A stretch of 64,000 nucleotides of DNA, from NCBI GenBank assembly GCA_034638255.1, contig JAWPGT010000006.1, forward strand, positions 930,001-994,000. Direction: 5' to 3'. Below are positions 34,909 to 46,200 of this stretch, piece after piece. The notes beneath the pieces were generated by a model. The model saw nothing but the letters and a program-made list of their open reading frames with translations, searched no databases and was not told the DNA's origin. The translations under genes and the position numbers were made by a program. How positions within the stretch are numbered: the stretch's first letter is position 1; each line of letters opens with the position of its first letter. The stretch is from Coprinus comatus (taxonomy: Eukaryota > Basidiomycota > Agaricomycetes > Agaricales > Agaricaceae).

Positions 34909-37115
34909 TTATCTCTTCCTAAACCTCACTCTCGCATTCGTCGGAATAATAGTAACACCAGGAGTCCACTTTGTCAATACCTTCACTTGTTCTTCGAATT
35001 TCATACCCACCACATCCTCTGGTACAAGTATTTCATATCTCCTCACAATACTCGCAATCATACAAATGGCCTCAGTGACTGCAAAACGTTGTCCGATACA
35101 ACTTCTTGGACCACCAGAGAATGCAAGAACTGGAAATGCGTAAGAATTATTAAAAACGAAAGGACCAAGTTTAGTACGCACAAGCATCTCGTGGCCATTT
35201 ATATGTATCGGTATCAATAAACCTTTCTGGTCGGAATTCATCTACATCTTTACCCCAATGAATTGCTGAGTGGAACAAATGTCAGATTAGTACTACGTAT
35301 ACTGGATATGACTTACGATTCATATGTAAACCTATGATATCCAAAACAACCATACCACCTTTGACAACTGGTACGTCAAACTCTTGTGTTACTGAGGTTG
35401 AACCATCAGAAGATGTCTTGAACTTCTTGGCTTTGAGTATGCTATCATGTTGTATCATCTTGCCAAGTCTGACGACAGGTGGACAGAGGCGCAATGTCTC
35501 ATGAAGAACCGCTGCGGTGTATTCCTAATGAAAGGATAAGTGAACTGATTGGATATAATATGTGCGGAACGTACCAACCGCGGAACAACTTCTTTATATG
35601 CCTGTAATTGCGGAATGAGTATATCACAAGAGTTTTCTTCCTGCTCGGAAACGTACGGAGGCGGGAGCAACTGTTGGTACACCATCAGGGAAAATCCTGA
35701 GTACTTCTTCAAACACTTTCTTTTGAAATTCGGGATATAACGCCAGGTAGACGAAGACGAAGCAAAGTGTATGCGCAGTTGTTTCTGTTAACAAGAAGCA
35801 TTACTGACGTATTCAATAAATGATATAATCGAACTTACCATGGCCAGCCAAGAAGAAAATCTGAACACTTTATCAACAACTTCCCCAAAGGAAAAAAAGG
35901 GAGGTCAACTCACAAACATATTCGACAACAATTCATCATCGGTCAAACTTTTATAGCCTTGGACATCGTCTCCTTTATCATATGACATGTTTGCCTCGAC
36001 AAGATTCTTCAACAACGCTGCCTTACTCTCACTCTTTTCTTCCATTTTACCAGAAGCAACCCAATCTCTTGCTTGTGAAATGAGATCTTCCATATGCGCT
36101 TTCAATCCATCGAATGCAGCCTGCACATTACAGAGCATCGGTCCAATGAGAGGTATATAAATTCCTCTTTTCGTCACAGCATTCCACAATGGTTTTGGTG
36201 TTAATATGTGAGGGATGAGCTTGTCGATAGCGCTAGCAACTGCAAGGCTGAAAGGATTTTTGTGACCAGGTGGAGGTAGAGTTGATGCACCTTCTGTCCA
36301 AGATGATCTACGACCAAAACCAGCCGATGAGATGATAAGCAGGGTAGCTCGAGTGAAATCACGTAGTAAGTCGATGTTGGAATCTTGTCCTGAAGCTGCA
36401 CTATCTATCGCAGTGAACCATTCGTTCACAAGTCGCGTAGTTTCTTGCCATACAAACGCGTTGTTCGATTCGTTGAAGGCGGTTTTGGCGATGGCGCGGT
36501 GGCGTTTCCATTCCGCTCCCTCGACACCTACTAAATTATGGCCGTAGATATTAAGTGTTTCATACTGTTAATGTACACGTAAGTTGGGATCTAGCGCGAA
36601 AGAAAGGCCACCTACAGCCTCAACGTCCTTGACGAACAATAATCGGTCTGATGTAACAGCTTTAATTGCTTCGGCATCAGAAAGCCAATAGGTAGGTATT
36701 GCATCCCAGTATGTAGTAGAGGCTATGCAGGTGCTACCATACTTCCTGTACACTGTGCACCATCAATTGAGAACGGGTGTTGAGATTATATTATTACATC
36801 ATGATAAAATATACATACGCGAGAATCTGGCGAAGTACCATCCCATCTGGTTCTTCAAGGGATAGATGGATCCAAGCGCCAGTGCAAGGGTACGGAACGG
36901 GTTCAGCAGGGTTAAGGCACCTTCGGGTGGACATGATCTACAAGACTCTGTCATAAGTTCAAATTCTAGAAAGATATATGCACGGCATACCTGATCCCTC
37001 TGGCGATCCTTTTCGCGACAACCCACTTTCCAACAAGAACTTTGAGTGCCCAGGTAAACATAGCAACGCCGACGAGCTCAGACACGGAAAAGCTGCGCTT
37101 GAAAACCGCGTCCAT
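34909..37115 (-). CDS. Cytochrome P450 monooxygenase
   Basis: Ten exons: 37115-36991, 36937-36819, 36752-36616, 36564-35914, 35860-35839, 35784-35657, 35601-35575, 35524-35317, 35265-35182, 35129-34909; 1722 nt, 573 aa, frame intact. N-terminal hydrophobic anchor around VSELVGVAMFTWAL. P450 signatures: WKRHR (C-helix), FFLAGHETTAHTL (I-helix oxygen-binding), AVLHETLRLCPPV (ExxR), FRPERF (PERF), and the haem loop FSGGPRSCIGQRFA with the Cys ligand. ER membrane enzyme using electrons from CPR. The substrate and CYP family cannot be told from sequence by eye; basidiomycetes have many such genes for secondary metabolites and xenobiotics. No other biosynthetic gene adjoins it, so a cluster role is not indicated. 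Two exons are only 22 and 27 nt. Confidence 0.94.
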
Positions 37116-37820
37116 ATTGACCACAGCTTGATCAGATATTATATCTCGTTCAATGGAAGAGGTGGGAAGATGGTGGCGTCAAAAGAGAGAAAAACCGCGT
37201 TGGACACTTTTCCAGTTTTTGACATTCGCACCCTTCCCATGAGAAGCCAGAAATACTCCCAGGGTCAACCAAAGGAGATATGGAAGCCAGATTAATGGGC
37301 AATTGCGACATACAGTTGATGCACGGACGCAACACCTCCGTCAATGCAGTCAACGCGGTAAGATGAGGAAAGTATACCTGGAAGGATGTTATAAATAATA
37401 TGTACATAATAATATGCATAATTGATCAAACTGGGTTTATAAACAGAGGTATGCGGAACAGCCTATATTTGGTCTACATACACACACAGGCGCACATATA
37501 TTACTGTGGCAAAAGTTTATCTAGAGACCGGCTCAAGTTGCCCCCTGAAGGTGACAGATGAAGCGTTACGAACACACTTGGTGTTCCATCGTTCACGGAT
37601 TTGTCTTGTCAATCGATTGGACACGAGGTGTTGTAGCTGTGCTGTGGTGAGTTCTTCGACGATAACAACTGCTGTATACTATAAGAACGTGTTGTAAGCT
37701 GTGCAAGAACGTCCACACTGCCTTCCCGCGCACTTGTATATATGTTATCGTAATCTTCTCGAGTTCAATCTTCAAGTTGCACTTTACCCTGCTACCAATA
37801 ACCACTCGAGTCTATCCAAT
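37116..37820. other. Divergent promoter region P450 / orphan gene
   Basis: Between two divergent starts. A TATATATG sequence at about 37737 could serve the gene at 37821. No gene supported inside. Confidence 0.45.
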
Positions 37821-38630
37821 ATGTCAGGCTTTCATTACTTCCAAGGTGCACACGACTTTACTGTCAACGGAGGCAATTTCTCCCACGTAGACGGCTCAGT
37901 AACAAATAATGTCTATGAAGGTATTACCTCTATGTTGTCCCTTGTTAATTTCAGCCCCCCTCACTGGCACTGTTCAATTATATCAGGCTCCTATGTTCAG
38001 ATAAATAATTCTGGACCAACCCCAAGTCATATCTCTCTCCACTCTCACCGTTACACGGACACGACAAAGACATCTGATCGTCCTAAAAGCAACACATCTA
38101 CAGTATCGTCTCATCCAGATATCAATGTCAATATACCCCAACCTACAACAACAGATGATTCTGACTCTGATCTCGATTCTGACTTTGATTTCGATTCTAC
38201 TACCAATTCCGATTTCACTAATATCGATTCTGATGTTGATTCTGATTTCGATTTCGATTTCGATTTCGACCCATATTTCGACTCACACTTCGACATGCCT
38301 GTAACACCAATGAATTCTTGGGATACCAACTTCTTTCCGATGAATAACGTCAACGTCAGTACCGATACCACCAACAATATAGACTTCACAAATTATAACT
38401 TTTCCGATCCACCCTCTTCTCGCATCGACGAGGAAGAACGTGGTCGTGGTCGTAATCGTACTTACAAGAATCAACAATTCACAAGACGTTCCTCTTTCCC
38501 TGGGTTTGTCACTTCACAAACCTCCGAAACTCAAAAATCTCAGAACACCGACCATAATTATGGCAACAATACCCACATCGTCATCAACGGGGTTGACGCT
38601 AAAGCGAGACCAAGGTCATCTGATGATTAG
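37821..38630 (+). CDS. Orphan Asp/Phe-repeat protein with DFTVNGGNF motif
   Basis: Exons 37821-37920 and 37987-38630 give 247 aa. N-terminus MSGFHYFQGAHDFTVNGG then NFSHVDGSVTNN is a short motif I associate with many Agaricomycete orphan and NACHT-type proteins, where it looks like one turn of a beta-structure or assembly motif. It is followed by an acidic tract of DSD/DFDFD repeats (about 38155-38280), an RGRGRNRTYKN basic patch and a second NNTHIVINGV motif near the C-terminus. No enzymatic domain. The related NFTINGT motif in the gene at 30857 suggests a dispersed family. The intron is 66 nt, so unspliced reading is also open; the splice is preferred for its GTATTA/ATCAG borders and a continuous motif. 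Confidence 0.55.
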   Translation: MSGFHYFQGAHDFTVNGGNFSHVDGSVTNNVYEGITSMLSLVNFSPPHWHCSIISGSYVQINNSGPTPSHISLHSHRYTDTTKTSDRPKSNTSTVSSHPDINVNIPQPTTTDDSDSDLDSDFDFDSTTNSDFTNIDSDVDSDFDFDFDFDPYFDSHFDMPVTPMNSWDTNFFPMNNVNVSTDTTNNIDFTNYNFSDPPSSRIDEEERGRGRNRTYKNQQFTRRSSFPGFVTSQTSETQKSQNTDHNYGNNTHIVINGVDAKARPRSSDD

Positions 38631-39058
38631 TTTCAATGTGAAGAATTTGAATGTAAAATGTTAGATAGGTTGTATATATAGAGCAATTTTTTTTTCTGTA
38701 TCTTTTGTATTCACTAGGATTGGGCTATTGATCATCAATATAGGGCGAAACTTCGTTGGCATTTAACCATCTTGTTGGAAATTAAGCATGAATGTTGGTA
38801 CATGGTACGTCCAGGAAGAAATGTTATGATTACTTAGAGAGTTCAGTCACTAAAATCTGTAAAATTATCAAATCAGCAAACAAATCTGTTTGAACTTTTC
38901 AATGGAAGGATAGAGAGAGAGATAATATAACGAGTAACAAGAAAACCTTTTGCGTGACCTGCGTGAGCTTGAATAGTGATCACGTGCATTAAACCTCGGA
39001 ACGCAAGCCCTGGTACAACGCCCAACGACTCCGACCGTACTCGTGCAGACCTCCAACA
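38631..39058. other. Intergenic, no gene seen
   Basis: AT-rich spacer; no coding signal. Confidence 0.5.
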
Positions 39059-39695
39059 ATGACAGCATCTACAACAGCAACTCAAGCAGAACTCAAAGCC
39101 AACAGGGTACCTATACAATGGAGAGATGGTTGTTCAGCGTGAGTTTTCTTTTAACACGTTTCCCGCTTTTGCTCATTTGGTTTCTTCATATTCATATTTA
39201 TTTGGATCATTGGCTTTCTTTGGAATACCTGCGGAACCTCATTTGGAACTATATGGAAATGGGACTATCAATATTCTGCTTATGATACATCCAAAACACA
39301 AAAAAAACGAAATGCTCAAATTGGTCCTCCTTCGACCTCCCTGTTCACTCCGATTCATCTTCCTTCACACCTCATCTCCCCCATATTCTTACATTTGAAC
39401 ACACCAAATGAAATTAGTCTCCTTATCCCTCTCAACGTCTGTAGAAAAAAGAACAACTACCTTCCTTGGGAATGTGACCATGAACGTCACGAGTACGAAC
39501 GGTACGTTCCTTCTCAGCTCATCATAGTACTACCATTCATTCATTCATAATTGTACTATTGTTAGATGCCAGTACGAAGAGTATGTTTCAAAATCTATGT
39601 TGAATACACTACAGAAACTGACGGATTGAATAATGCATAGTTACGTCCGCCGTATGAAGGAAGCTGCCAAACAGAAGGCTGAGGCTGCTGAGTAG
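39059..39695 (+). CDS. NADH:ubiquinone oxidoreductase subunit B18 (NDUFB7-like)
   Basis: Four exons: 39059-39138, 39418-39501, 39566-39580 and 39641-39695; 234 nt, 77 aa, in frame. Accessory subunit of mitochondrial complex I, facing the intermembrane space. It carries the double Cx9C pattern expected of B18: IPLNVCRKKNNYLPWECDHE and YERCQYEDYVRRMKEA. Exon 3 is only 15 nt and is needed to complete the second Cx9C pair (CQYED), which confirms the splice. Intron 1 is long (279 nt) for this genome. Short for the family but it holds the whole conserved core. Confidence 0.9.
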
Positions 39696-40070
39696 ATGCG
39701 TTATTGATCTCCAGGGGGGACAAGGAGAATTGGGACAAGGAGAACAAGATACTCTAATGTCTAATGTGGTATTGGTATAGAATTCAGAATTTAACCTGGT
39801 CTCCATGTTGTAGTGATGTGTTTCAATCATCTGCGACTACTCCTAGCTGTCATTCGACCACCGTTTGTCTAAACACTAGGTTACAGCAAGTGTTTCATTA
39901 TTTCAAGGCATCAAAGAATTACTGTTCAAGTGTTTCCATTTTTCGCAGAGCTAAGATCCTGCATGTCTAATCTCGTTCAATGGAGGCCTTACTTTGGAAA
40001 CGGTGCTAGCCTCTACTATACCAGGCCGAAATAAAGATTTTCTGCTAACGCTGTTGGTGAGCAAAAATAT

Positions 40071-40142
40071 GAGTCGACCCAGGTTCGAACTGAGGACCTT
40101 CTGTGTGTTAGACAGATGCGATAACCAACTACGCCATCGACC
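40071..40142 (-). tRNA. tRNA-Val (AAC)
   Basis: Reads GGTCGATGGCGTAGTTGG on the minus strand with D-arm, anticodon stem-loop TCTGT-CTAACAC-ACAGA (anticodon AAC), T-arm GGTTCGA-type (AGTTCGAACCTGG) and 3' half of the acceptor stem GTCGACT. No intron. A T5 run downstream on the minus strand is a Pol III terminator. Confidence 0.92.
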
Positions 40143-40373
40143 CTTGGCGATAGGAGCCACACCACTGCCGCCGAGAGACGACACGCGCAAGTGTCTACTT
40201 GACCCATCAGTTACAATACATCTACAGTTTCTTTCTTTCCGCTTGAATTTTAACCGGACTACAATATCTCTCTCCTGTATGTACACACTCGTGCTTAGGC
40301 GTCACCACTTTAGAGTAACGTTTAAGAATGATTCTGGAAAAAATTATTAGCACTGGCACCCCAAAATCGCACG

Positions 40374-40445
40374 GGTCGATGGCGTAGTTGGTTATCGTAT
40401 CTGTCTAACACACAGAAGGTCCTCAGTTCGAACCTGGGTCGACTC
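40374..40445 (+). tRNA. tRNA-Val (AAC), second copy
   Basis: Identical to the copy at 40071-40142 except one base in the stem after the D-loop (TATCGTATC against TATCGCATC). Anticodon AAC; followed at once by CACTTTT, a Pol III terminator. Divergent orientation to the first copy. Confidence 0.92.
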
Positions 40446-40783
40446 ACTTTTGCGAAAATTGATTCTTTTTGAGCCTAAGTAAGTATATACACCACAAAAA
40501 CGTTTTCCGAAAACTGCCAAGTAGTGATTTCACAAAATCAATCAGTGTATACTGGAATGACATTAAATGGCCTTCAAAGTTGAGATATGATTTATCTATC
40601 TATGTAAAAAAAAAAGTATGGATTGAATACGTCTATGTTTATATTTTAAGCTTATTAGAGGGATGCAGAATAAAAGAGATAACAAACAAGTCCGAGTCAC
40701 CACCTGTATCTATATACAAACACGAATTTGAAATGGTCCCAATTGAATGAAGGAAAGAAACCTGACATAAATAAATAAAGAAA

Positions 40784-41630
40784 TCATTTGGCAAGAGCAG
40801 CAATTTGGGCATAAGAGAAACCTTTATTGTTATTGTTATCCGATTCGTCATCACTGGGACAGATATATTCCCATGTTTCATCGAGTAATTCCATATCCAT
40901 GTCAAGATCATTAGAAGAGCATGTATCGTCCAAGACAATAACTGAGCGAATATGAGGAATGACTTCAAACCCATTATCTCCTATAGCAATATCAAAGATA
41001 TTAGCGTTGTATAATATTTTAGTGGTTGAATAATATGTTTAACCACTTACGTTTAGATTTTTGGGCCTTCGTATTACCCTTAGTAACCAAATCTGCTAAC
41101 TTGACTTCGAAACGAGGTGGTTGGTATTGGTTATCAAGGTCCGGAATGGTATCGGTAATAGGTTTGACTTTGACATCGGATGCCAATTCCGGGTTATTAT
41201 CATTATCGTTCAAACAAGGAACCCTTTCTCGGTCTCCTCTCTGCTCATATTCATATTCATAATGATTCTTGTCGTCCATGTCCAGGTCTTCCGTATCTTC
41301 CGTCATCCAAAACCGACTAGCTTTCGCTTTCACCGAAGCAAATCCGGAGCTCTTCCTGGTATCTACTCCACCCCCTCCTCTGTACTTGGTACCGGATGTT
41401 ACAACTTGTATAGGCCGAGAGTATTTCTTTAGTGCACGCGTCTTGACAAAGTCTGCAGCCTTCTTGAGACGTTGACGTTCATGATCATATGCGCGTGCGT
41501 CTTTATCTACAGGAGAAGATTTCGTCGTAGTGTCCATTTGACCTTTGGATTCAGGGGTCACGGAATGAGGAGATACGGCGGGAATGGATGTGGACTTGTT
41601 GCCTTTATGTGACTTGGAAGAGGGAGCCAT
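40784..41630 (-). CDS. Uncharacterised disordered protein
   Basis: Exons 41630-41051 and 40980-40784 give 777 nt and 258 aa in frame. I do not recognise a family. N-terminal half is Ser/Thr/Lys-rich and probably disordered; RLKKAADFVKTRALKKYSRP is a basic helix; the middle is acidic (TEDTEDLDMDDKNHYEYEYE). The second exon is an orderly acidic segment, EVIPHIRSVIVLDDTC then WEYICPSDDESDNNNN, ending GFSYAQIAALAK. The start at 41630 has a TTTATATTT element about 80 nt upstream. The basic-then-acidic layout would suit a nuclear protein, but that is only a guess. Confidence 0.6.
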
Positions 41631-42146
41631 GATGGAAATGTTGTTGAGTGAGGTGAGGGGAGATGTAGTGGGTTGGTCACAGTAATGGTCTGAGAGCAAG
41701 GTATGAAGTAAATATAAACGGAGTGCCAGCGAATAAGTAGTCCCCAGGAGTGGTACGACCAGGGTAACGGAATGACTGAGATTGATACGTTTGAGTCAGC
41801 ACTAGTGCCTTGTTATCTTATCTTCTGCAAGTATAAACACTTTGCTCCACTGGTAATTGTACTGTTCTGTGAATGACTGAGGTTAGCTTCCCACGGGGAA
41901 ATGCATGGTACACATGTCTTAGCCAAGTCCTGGTCACTCATCGCACCTACCAACGTTTTGGGCGAATGCAACCCCTTTGCCTAATTCGGGTCTATTCATG
42001 GCGCGTCGGGCGCACGTGCTTCGGAATTAGGAATATATGTGACGCGTAGTATTCAATCCTACGTTACAGTACGTACGGTACAGTTAAATCACAACGCGAC
42101 TAAAGAGAAATCAGTTCATAATGTCCCACTGAGAGAGCAATGTAAA

Positions 42147-42947
42147 CTACTCACGCAAAAATTCTAAGCGAGTGGCAAGAAATTCTTTGAAAACCAATTC
42201 AACCCAGGTGTTACTAAAGTCGTGACGCAGAACTACACGTTTGTCGTCGGTGGATTCCTTGAGAGTTTGTTCGGAAAGGACGAAGGCTGGAACACTATAC
42301 TCAGGGGGTCCACAAATTAACAACTCTGCTTCTTTCAAATGCTTCGCTATCTTTATATAGCGGATTTGATGTGCTGCCCACAGAGGCTCCATGGTATTGG
42401 CTGAGCATATTTTGCGGAATTTGTGTAAGTGAGGATAACTAAAAACATCTTCCACCTCACTTTCGCTCGTGAAAGTGCATGTGCTAGTTAGGTATCTGAC
42501 ACGTGGGTTTCGTTTCAATCTATGAGAGTCAAGCCGTCCATGTGAGGCTCCAAGGGTTAACTTTTCAAGACGAGGAGGAAGAACCGACTCGATACCAGGC
42601 CATGATGCTTGATCCAAGAAGAGGATGGTGAAATACCGAAGCTCCAGTGAAAGATCAAGTAGGCGAATTAAGCTAGACAGTGGCCAAATTGATGAACCAT
42701 AGAGGAGATCGCCAGGTTCGAAAGGGGTCCTTCCAATATAGATATTCTGGATCAAGAGGAACCTACTTCGCATTTTCTCTTCTGCGACGTCGTGTTTAGC
42801 AACAAAATCAATTATTGATTTCGCTGTTGTGAAGCGAATCGAGTGGTAGATGAAGAGTAGTACCCAGTCATGAACAACAGAATTGATAACCGCTGCTCGC
42901 AAAGCATCATTTGGATAATCTGCACAGACTAGTCCGATGACTGCCAA
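42147..42947 (-). CDS. Hypothetical protein, possibly F-box-family-like
   Basis: Open frame of 266 codons from MAVIGLVCADYPNDALRAAV to LEFLRE. It has the ALRAAVINSVVHDWVLLFIYHSI pattern and LRR-like spacing (SLIRLLDLSLELRYFTILFL, PRLEKLTLGAS) often found in Agaricomycete F-box-type orphan proteins, though no clear F-box is visible; an upstream exon may be missing. A GTGAGT donor overlaps the last codons and a TTTAG acceptor follows, giving an alternative end EFLLAL. Function unknown. Confidence 0.5.
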   Translation of the reverse strand: MAVIGLVCADYPNDALRAAVINSVVHDWVLLFIYHSIRFTTAKSIIDFVAKHDVAEEKMRSRFLLIQNIYIGRTPFEPGDLLYGSSIWPLSSLIRLLDLSLELRYFTILFLDQASWPGIESVLPPRLEKLTLGASHGRLDSHRLKRNPRVRYLTSTCTFTSESEVEDVFSYPHLHKFRKICSANTMEPLWAAHQIRYIKIAKHLKEAELLICGPPEYSVPAFVLSEQTLKESTDDKRVVLRHDFSNTWVELVFKEFLATRLEFLRE

Positions 42948-43204
42948 GGTATCAAATTACAAAATGTCAGCCACTTGGATTATTCAGGTGCGTACTCTTG
43001 TGCACTTCATTCAGCTGATAATATCAATATTTAAGCATGAGGGGCACAACAGACCTTGCGGATAAGTTTTGAAGGCAGAGTGCTGCTAATGAATAAGTTT
43101 TGATTTTCCTGCATGATGTGGTGCTAATGAAAGACAAGTGATGGGAAGTCACACCCCCTGATCCAGCACTTACCTCTATACCCTCGACTACTAATATTCC
43201 CTTT

Positions 43205-46200
43205 ATGATTGATATATGCCGTGCAGAGAATGGCCGCCTATTCCAGGTCAGCGACAGCACAATCGTAGCTGTATACTGGCTCACTTACTGTTTCCACAGA
43301 CTAATGCCACACTGAGAGATATTGAAAGGCAAAGCAGCTGCCTCAGAACCCGTACTGTCGTTGCTAATCTTCTTACCATGGTCGTCTAGGGCAGGAAACT
43401 TGGAACTATTCATCCATCAGCAGACAGGCCTCGACCAGGATGCGGTGTTGGCGTATCTTGCAGATGGAAGGCGCCTGACGAATGCGAACGTGCGGGATGT
43501 TGCTTCTGCTCAAGATCAGGTGCGTGATACTATTGTATGCGTTTCCTGCCTCCGATTTGACATCGAATTCGTAGACTATATATGTGTTCAGCAGGTATTA
43601 TCTTGACTATGAGCTAGACGACGTCCTCAATGCCCTGTGTGTTACACCCGTATTACAACCGGTTGTGGAAGGTAGGATTTTTGCCACCACATACATAGGC
43701 TCATATAGAATTGAACGTATGTGTAGAAAACATACCTGCGACACCGCCTTTTCGACCATCTCAACTTGCCGCGTCATACCTCCGCACAGCGCGACTGCAT
43801 CACGAACAGGTCAACCAAACTCGAATATCCTTGCTCTATCAACATGAAGCCATACGCATAGCCTCCAGTAGTCTTGATCTTCATGTCCTTGATATATGCG
43901 ACACGTTTGAATCACTCGCCAATAATTCAAGACGTGAACTCACTAAACAGGCATTACTCCTCGAAGGTCTAGAGGCAGATTTGGAATTGATCAGTAGAGT
44001 CAATATACATGCAGAATTCATGTCAAATGCAGTTCGTAGAGCAATCGAATCGGGCGACCCTCATCGTACGCTAGGTGACTATGTGTCAAATACGAAGATG
44101 CGTCAAGTTGGCGAGGCATGTATGCGAACACATGGTAAACACCTCCCGTCCTCTTTGGTTACTCTTCTCTCATAAATGTTATAGATGACTTGGGTTCAAG
44201 ATTTCGAAACACAGAGCAAGCTGTTCTGAAGCTGAAGGAGGGTACCGATGTTGTTCGGGCATCAGTTGCTGACAGACGGTGAGTTTAGGTATCACTCCGA
44301 GAACTCACATTAACACTACACCAGACTCCTCGAGGACGCAGAAGCATGCTTCAGGAAATCTCAATCTCTGGTAGAAAAAATTACAGATTGTGCTGCAAGC
44401 CTCGAAAGTGCGCATATAGCGACCCGTTTTTTCTTGTACTGATGGTTACGTCCTATCATATTAGGCTTGAACACCAATTCTGACCTTTTACTACATGGTG
44501 AGCATAGCAGTATACGAAATATTGTATTGATATCTAATCAGCGCAGAACTTCGTCAGATGGATAATATCTTGCGAGAAGAGGTTCATATTATCACAGATA
44601 TCAAGGTATGGCATCTCTCTCTGATGTTTGTGCATTTTCATGGAATCTCTGTAGAATAAATATACAGAGCAATGCATGATTACGGTTCGGCGCGTTAGCA
44701 CTCTTAACAGTGACGTTGTCCAAGTCCCACCCTCCCTTATTGCTCTCCAGGCGAGTTTCCGCGCAAAAAACAGTTTTTCTCACATTCAGCGGCTTCATAA
44801 TATGCTCTTCGCCTATGGAGCTACCGTAATTGAGATTGTCCGCCGGAAGGAGTTTGGTATGTTCCTTCCCGGGGGTCCGATCATGACTCAGAGTGCTGAT
44901 TACTCTTCAGCACGCTTTTTCTTCCAACGGGCACAAAGCATTCTTGAGGTAATGGCAAAATTCTCGTAAGATATTGTTGATGGGTGTCCTGGTAACATTA
45001 TATCTAATTTCATATTCTAGAGCCACCGAACGGACAAGGCGTCAAGTGTACCGTAGCGATGTGCATGGGCAATTGCCCTTTGACACTCGTGGACTAGATG
45101 ATGATCCCGTTCCTACTATCGACTTTTCACCCACCGGTAGCACAGATGCAGTATATTCTCTCGAAAGAGGAGACGTGACTGGTAAATATGTATTACACTT
45201 CAAATATCACCCGCTTATTGGACTTATACATTATATTTCAGTGTTTATGCAACTGATGGACGAGCTCGAACGACATGCCAAAAGCTCAAATGATGAAGTA
45301 GCTTTGCGATCTATCAGCGACTGCCGCAACTCTTTGCAAAAGTTGGTTAGCAAGATGGAAAATCTAGAAACTGGTTTTGAGAGACTTGCTGAGCGTTCAC
45401 GTATGTCCACTTGCCTCTTTGAGGTGCATAGCTCACATATCTTTGTTAAGTTCTCTCCGCCTCGCGGTCATCAATGTCTCGCCGTCGGTGTGCGTTTACT
45501 CTATTGTTTGCATTTGAATTATTATTGATCTCCTTCATTGCACACAGCACTCGAAGCAGAGGAGCAGGCCTTCAGGAGCTTGCCGTTCAATTGCAGAATA
45601 CTCAAGACGCCAAAATGCGCCGGGAGGCAATGTTCCAGGAAGAAAGAAGAGCATTGCAGGCTGAAACCCAGCGACTCAGGAAGAGCCTTGAGGAAGCTAA
45701 TTCTGCTGCATCAAATGAACAAGACCGTAGCAATCGTTTGGAACGTGAGCTGCATCAAGTTCGTGCGCAACTTGAAGGAGAGGCAAAAGCCCGTCGGGTG
45801 TTGGAGGAAAGAAACGCGGACCTTGCTGCCGATATTGATTCTCAAAGGATCTCTTTGGAACGAGCATTGGCTGACGCAACAGAGCAATCACGACAGGCTG
45901 AAATGCTCAGACAAGAGATTGCTCAAGTCAAAGCCGAGTCCGAAGAGGTGAAGGTTTTGGAAACAAAGAATGCTGCGAAAGTGGTTGCTCTACTTGAAGA
46001 ACAAGCTAATAATCTACGCAAGTTGGAGGATGCTCGTGCTCGCGGAGAGGATTTACAGGCTCAAATACGGAACGCTCGTTCCGAGAGTTCTGAGTTCATC
46101 AAGCTCTCAAAGAGGCTAGTCAGGAGAAGGATCGCCTATTGAAAGCCCAGGCTTCGGAACACGATCGTATGCTTCGAGATCACAGAGCCGAGGCTGATGG

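Noticed and set aside
40016..40207. Minus-strand open frame over the first tRNA
   Set aside because: It is explained by the tRNA gene itself.
43024..43284. Minus-strand open frame upstream of ATG11
   Set aside because: It overlaps the first ATG11 exon, whose ICRAENGRLFQ segment is conserved; no motif in the minus frame.
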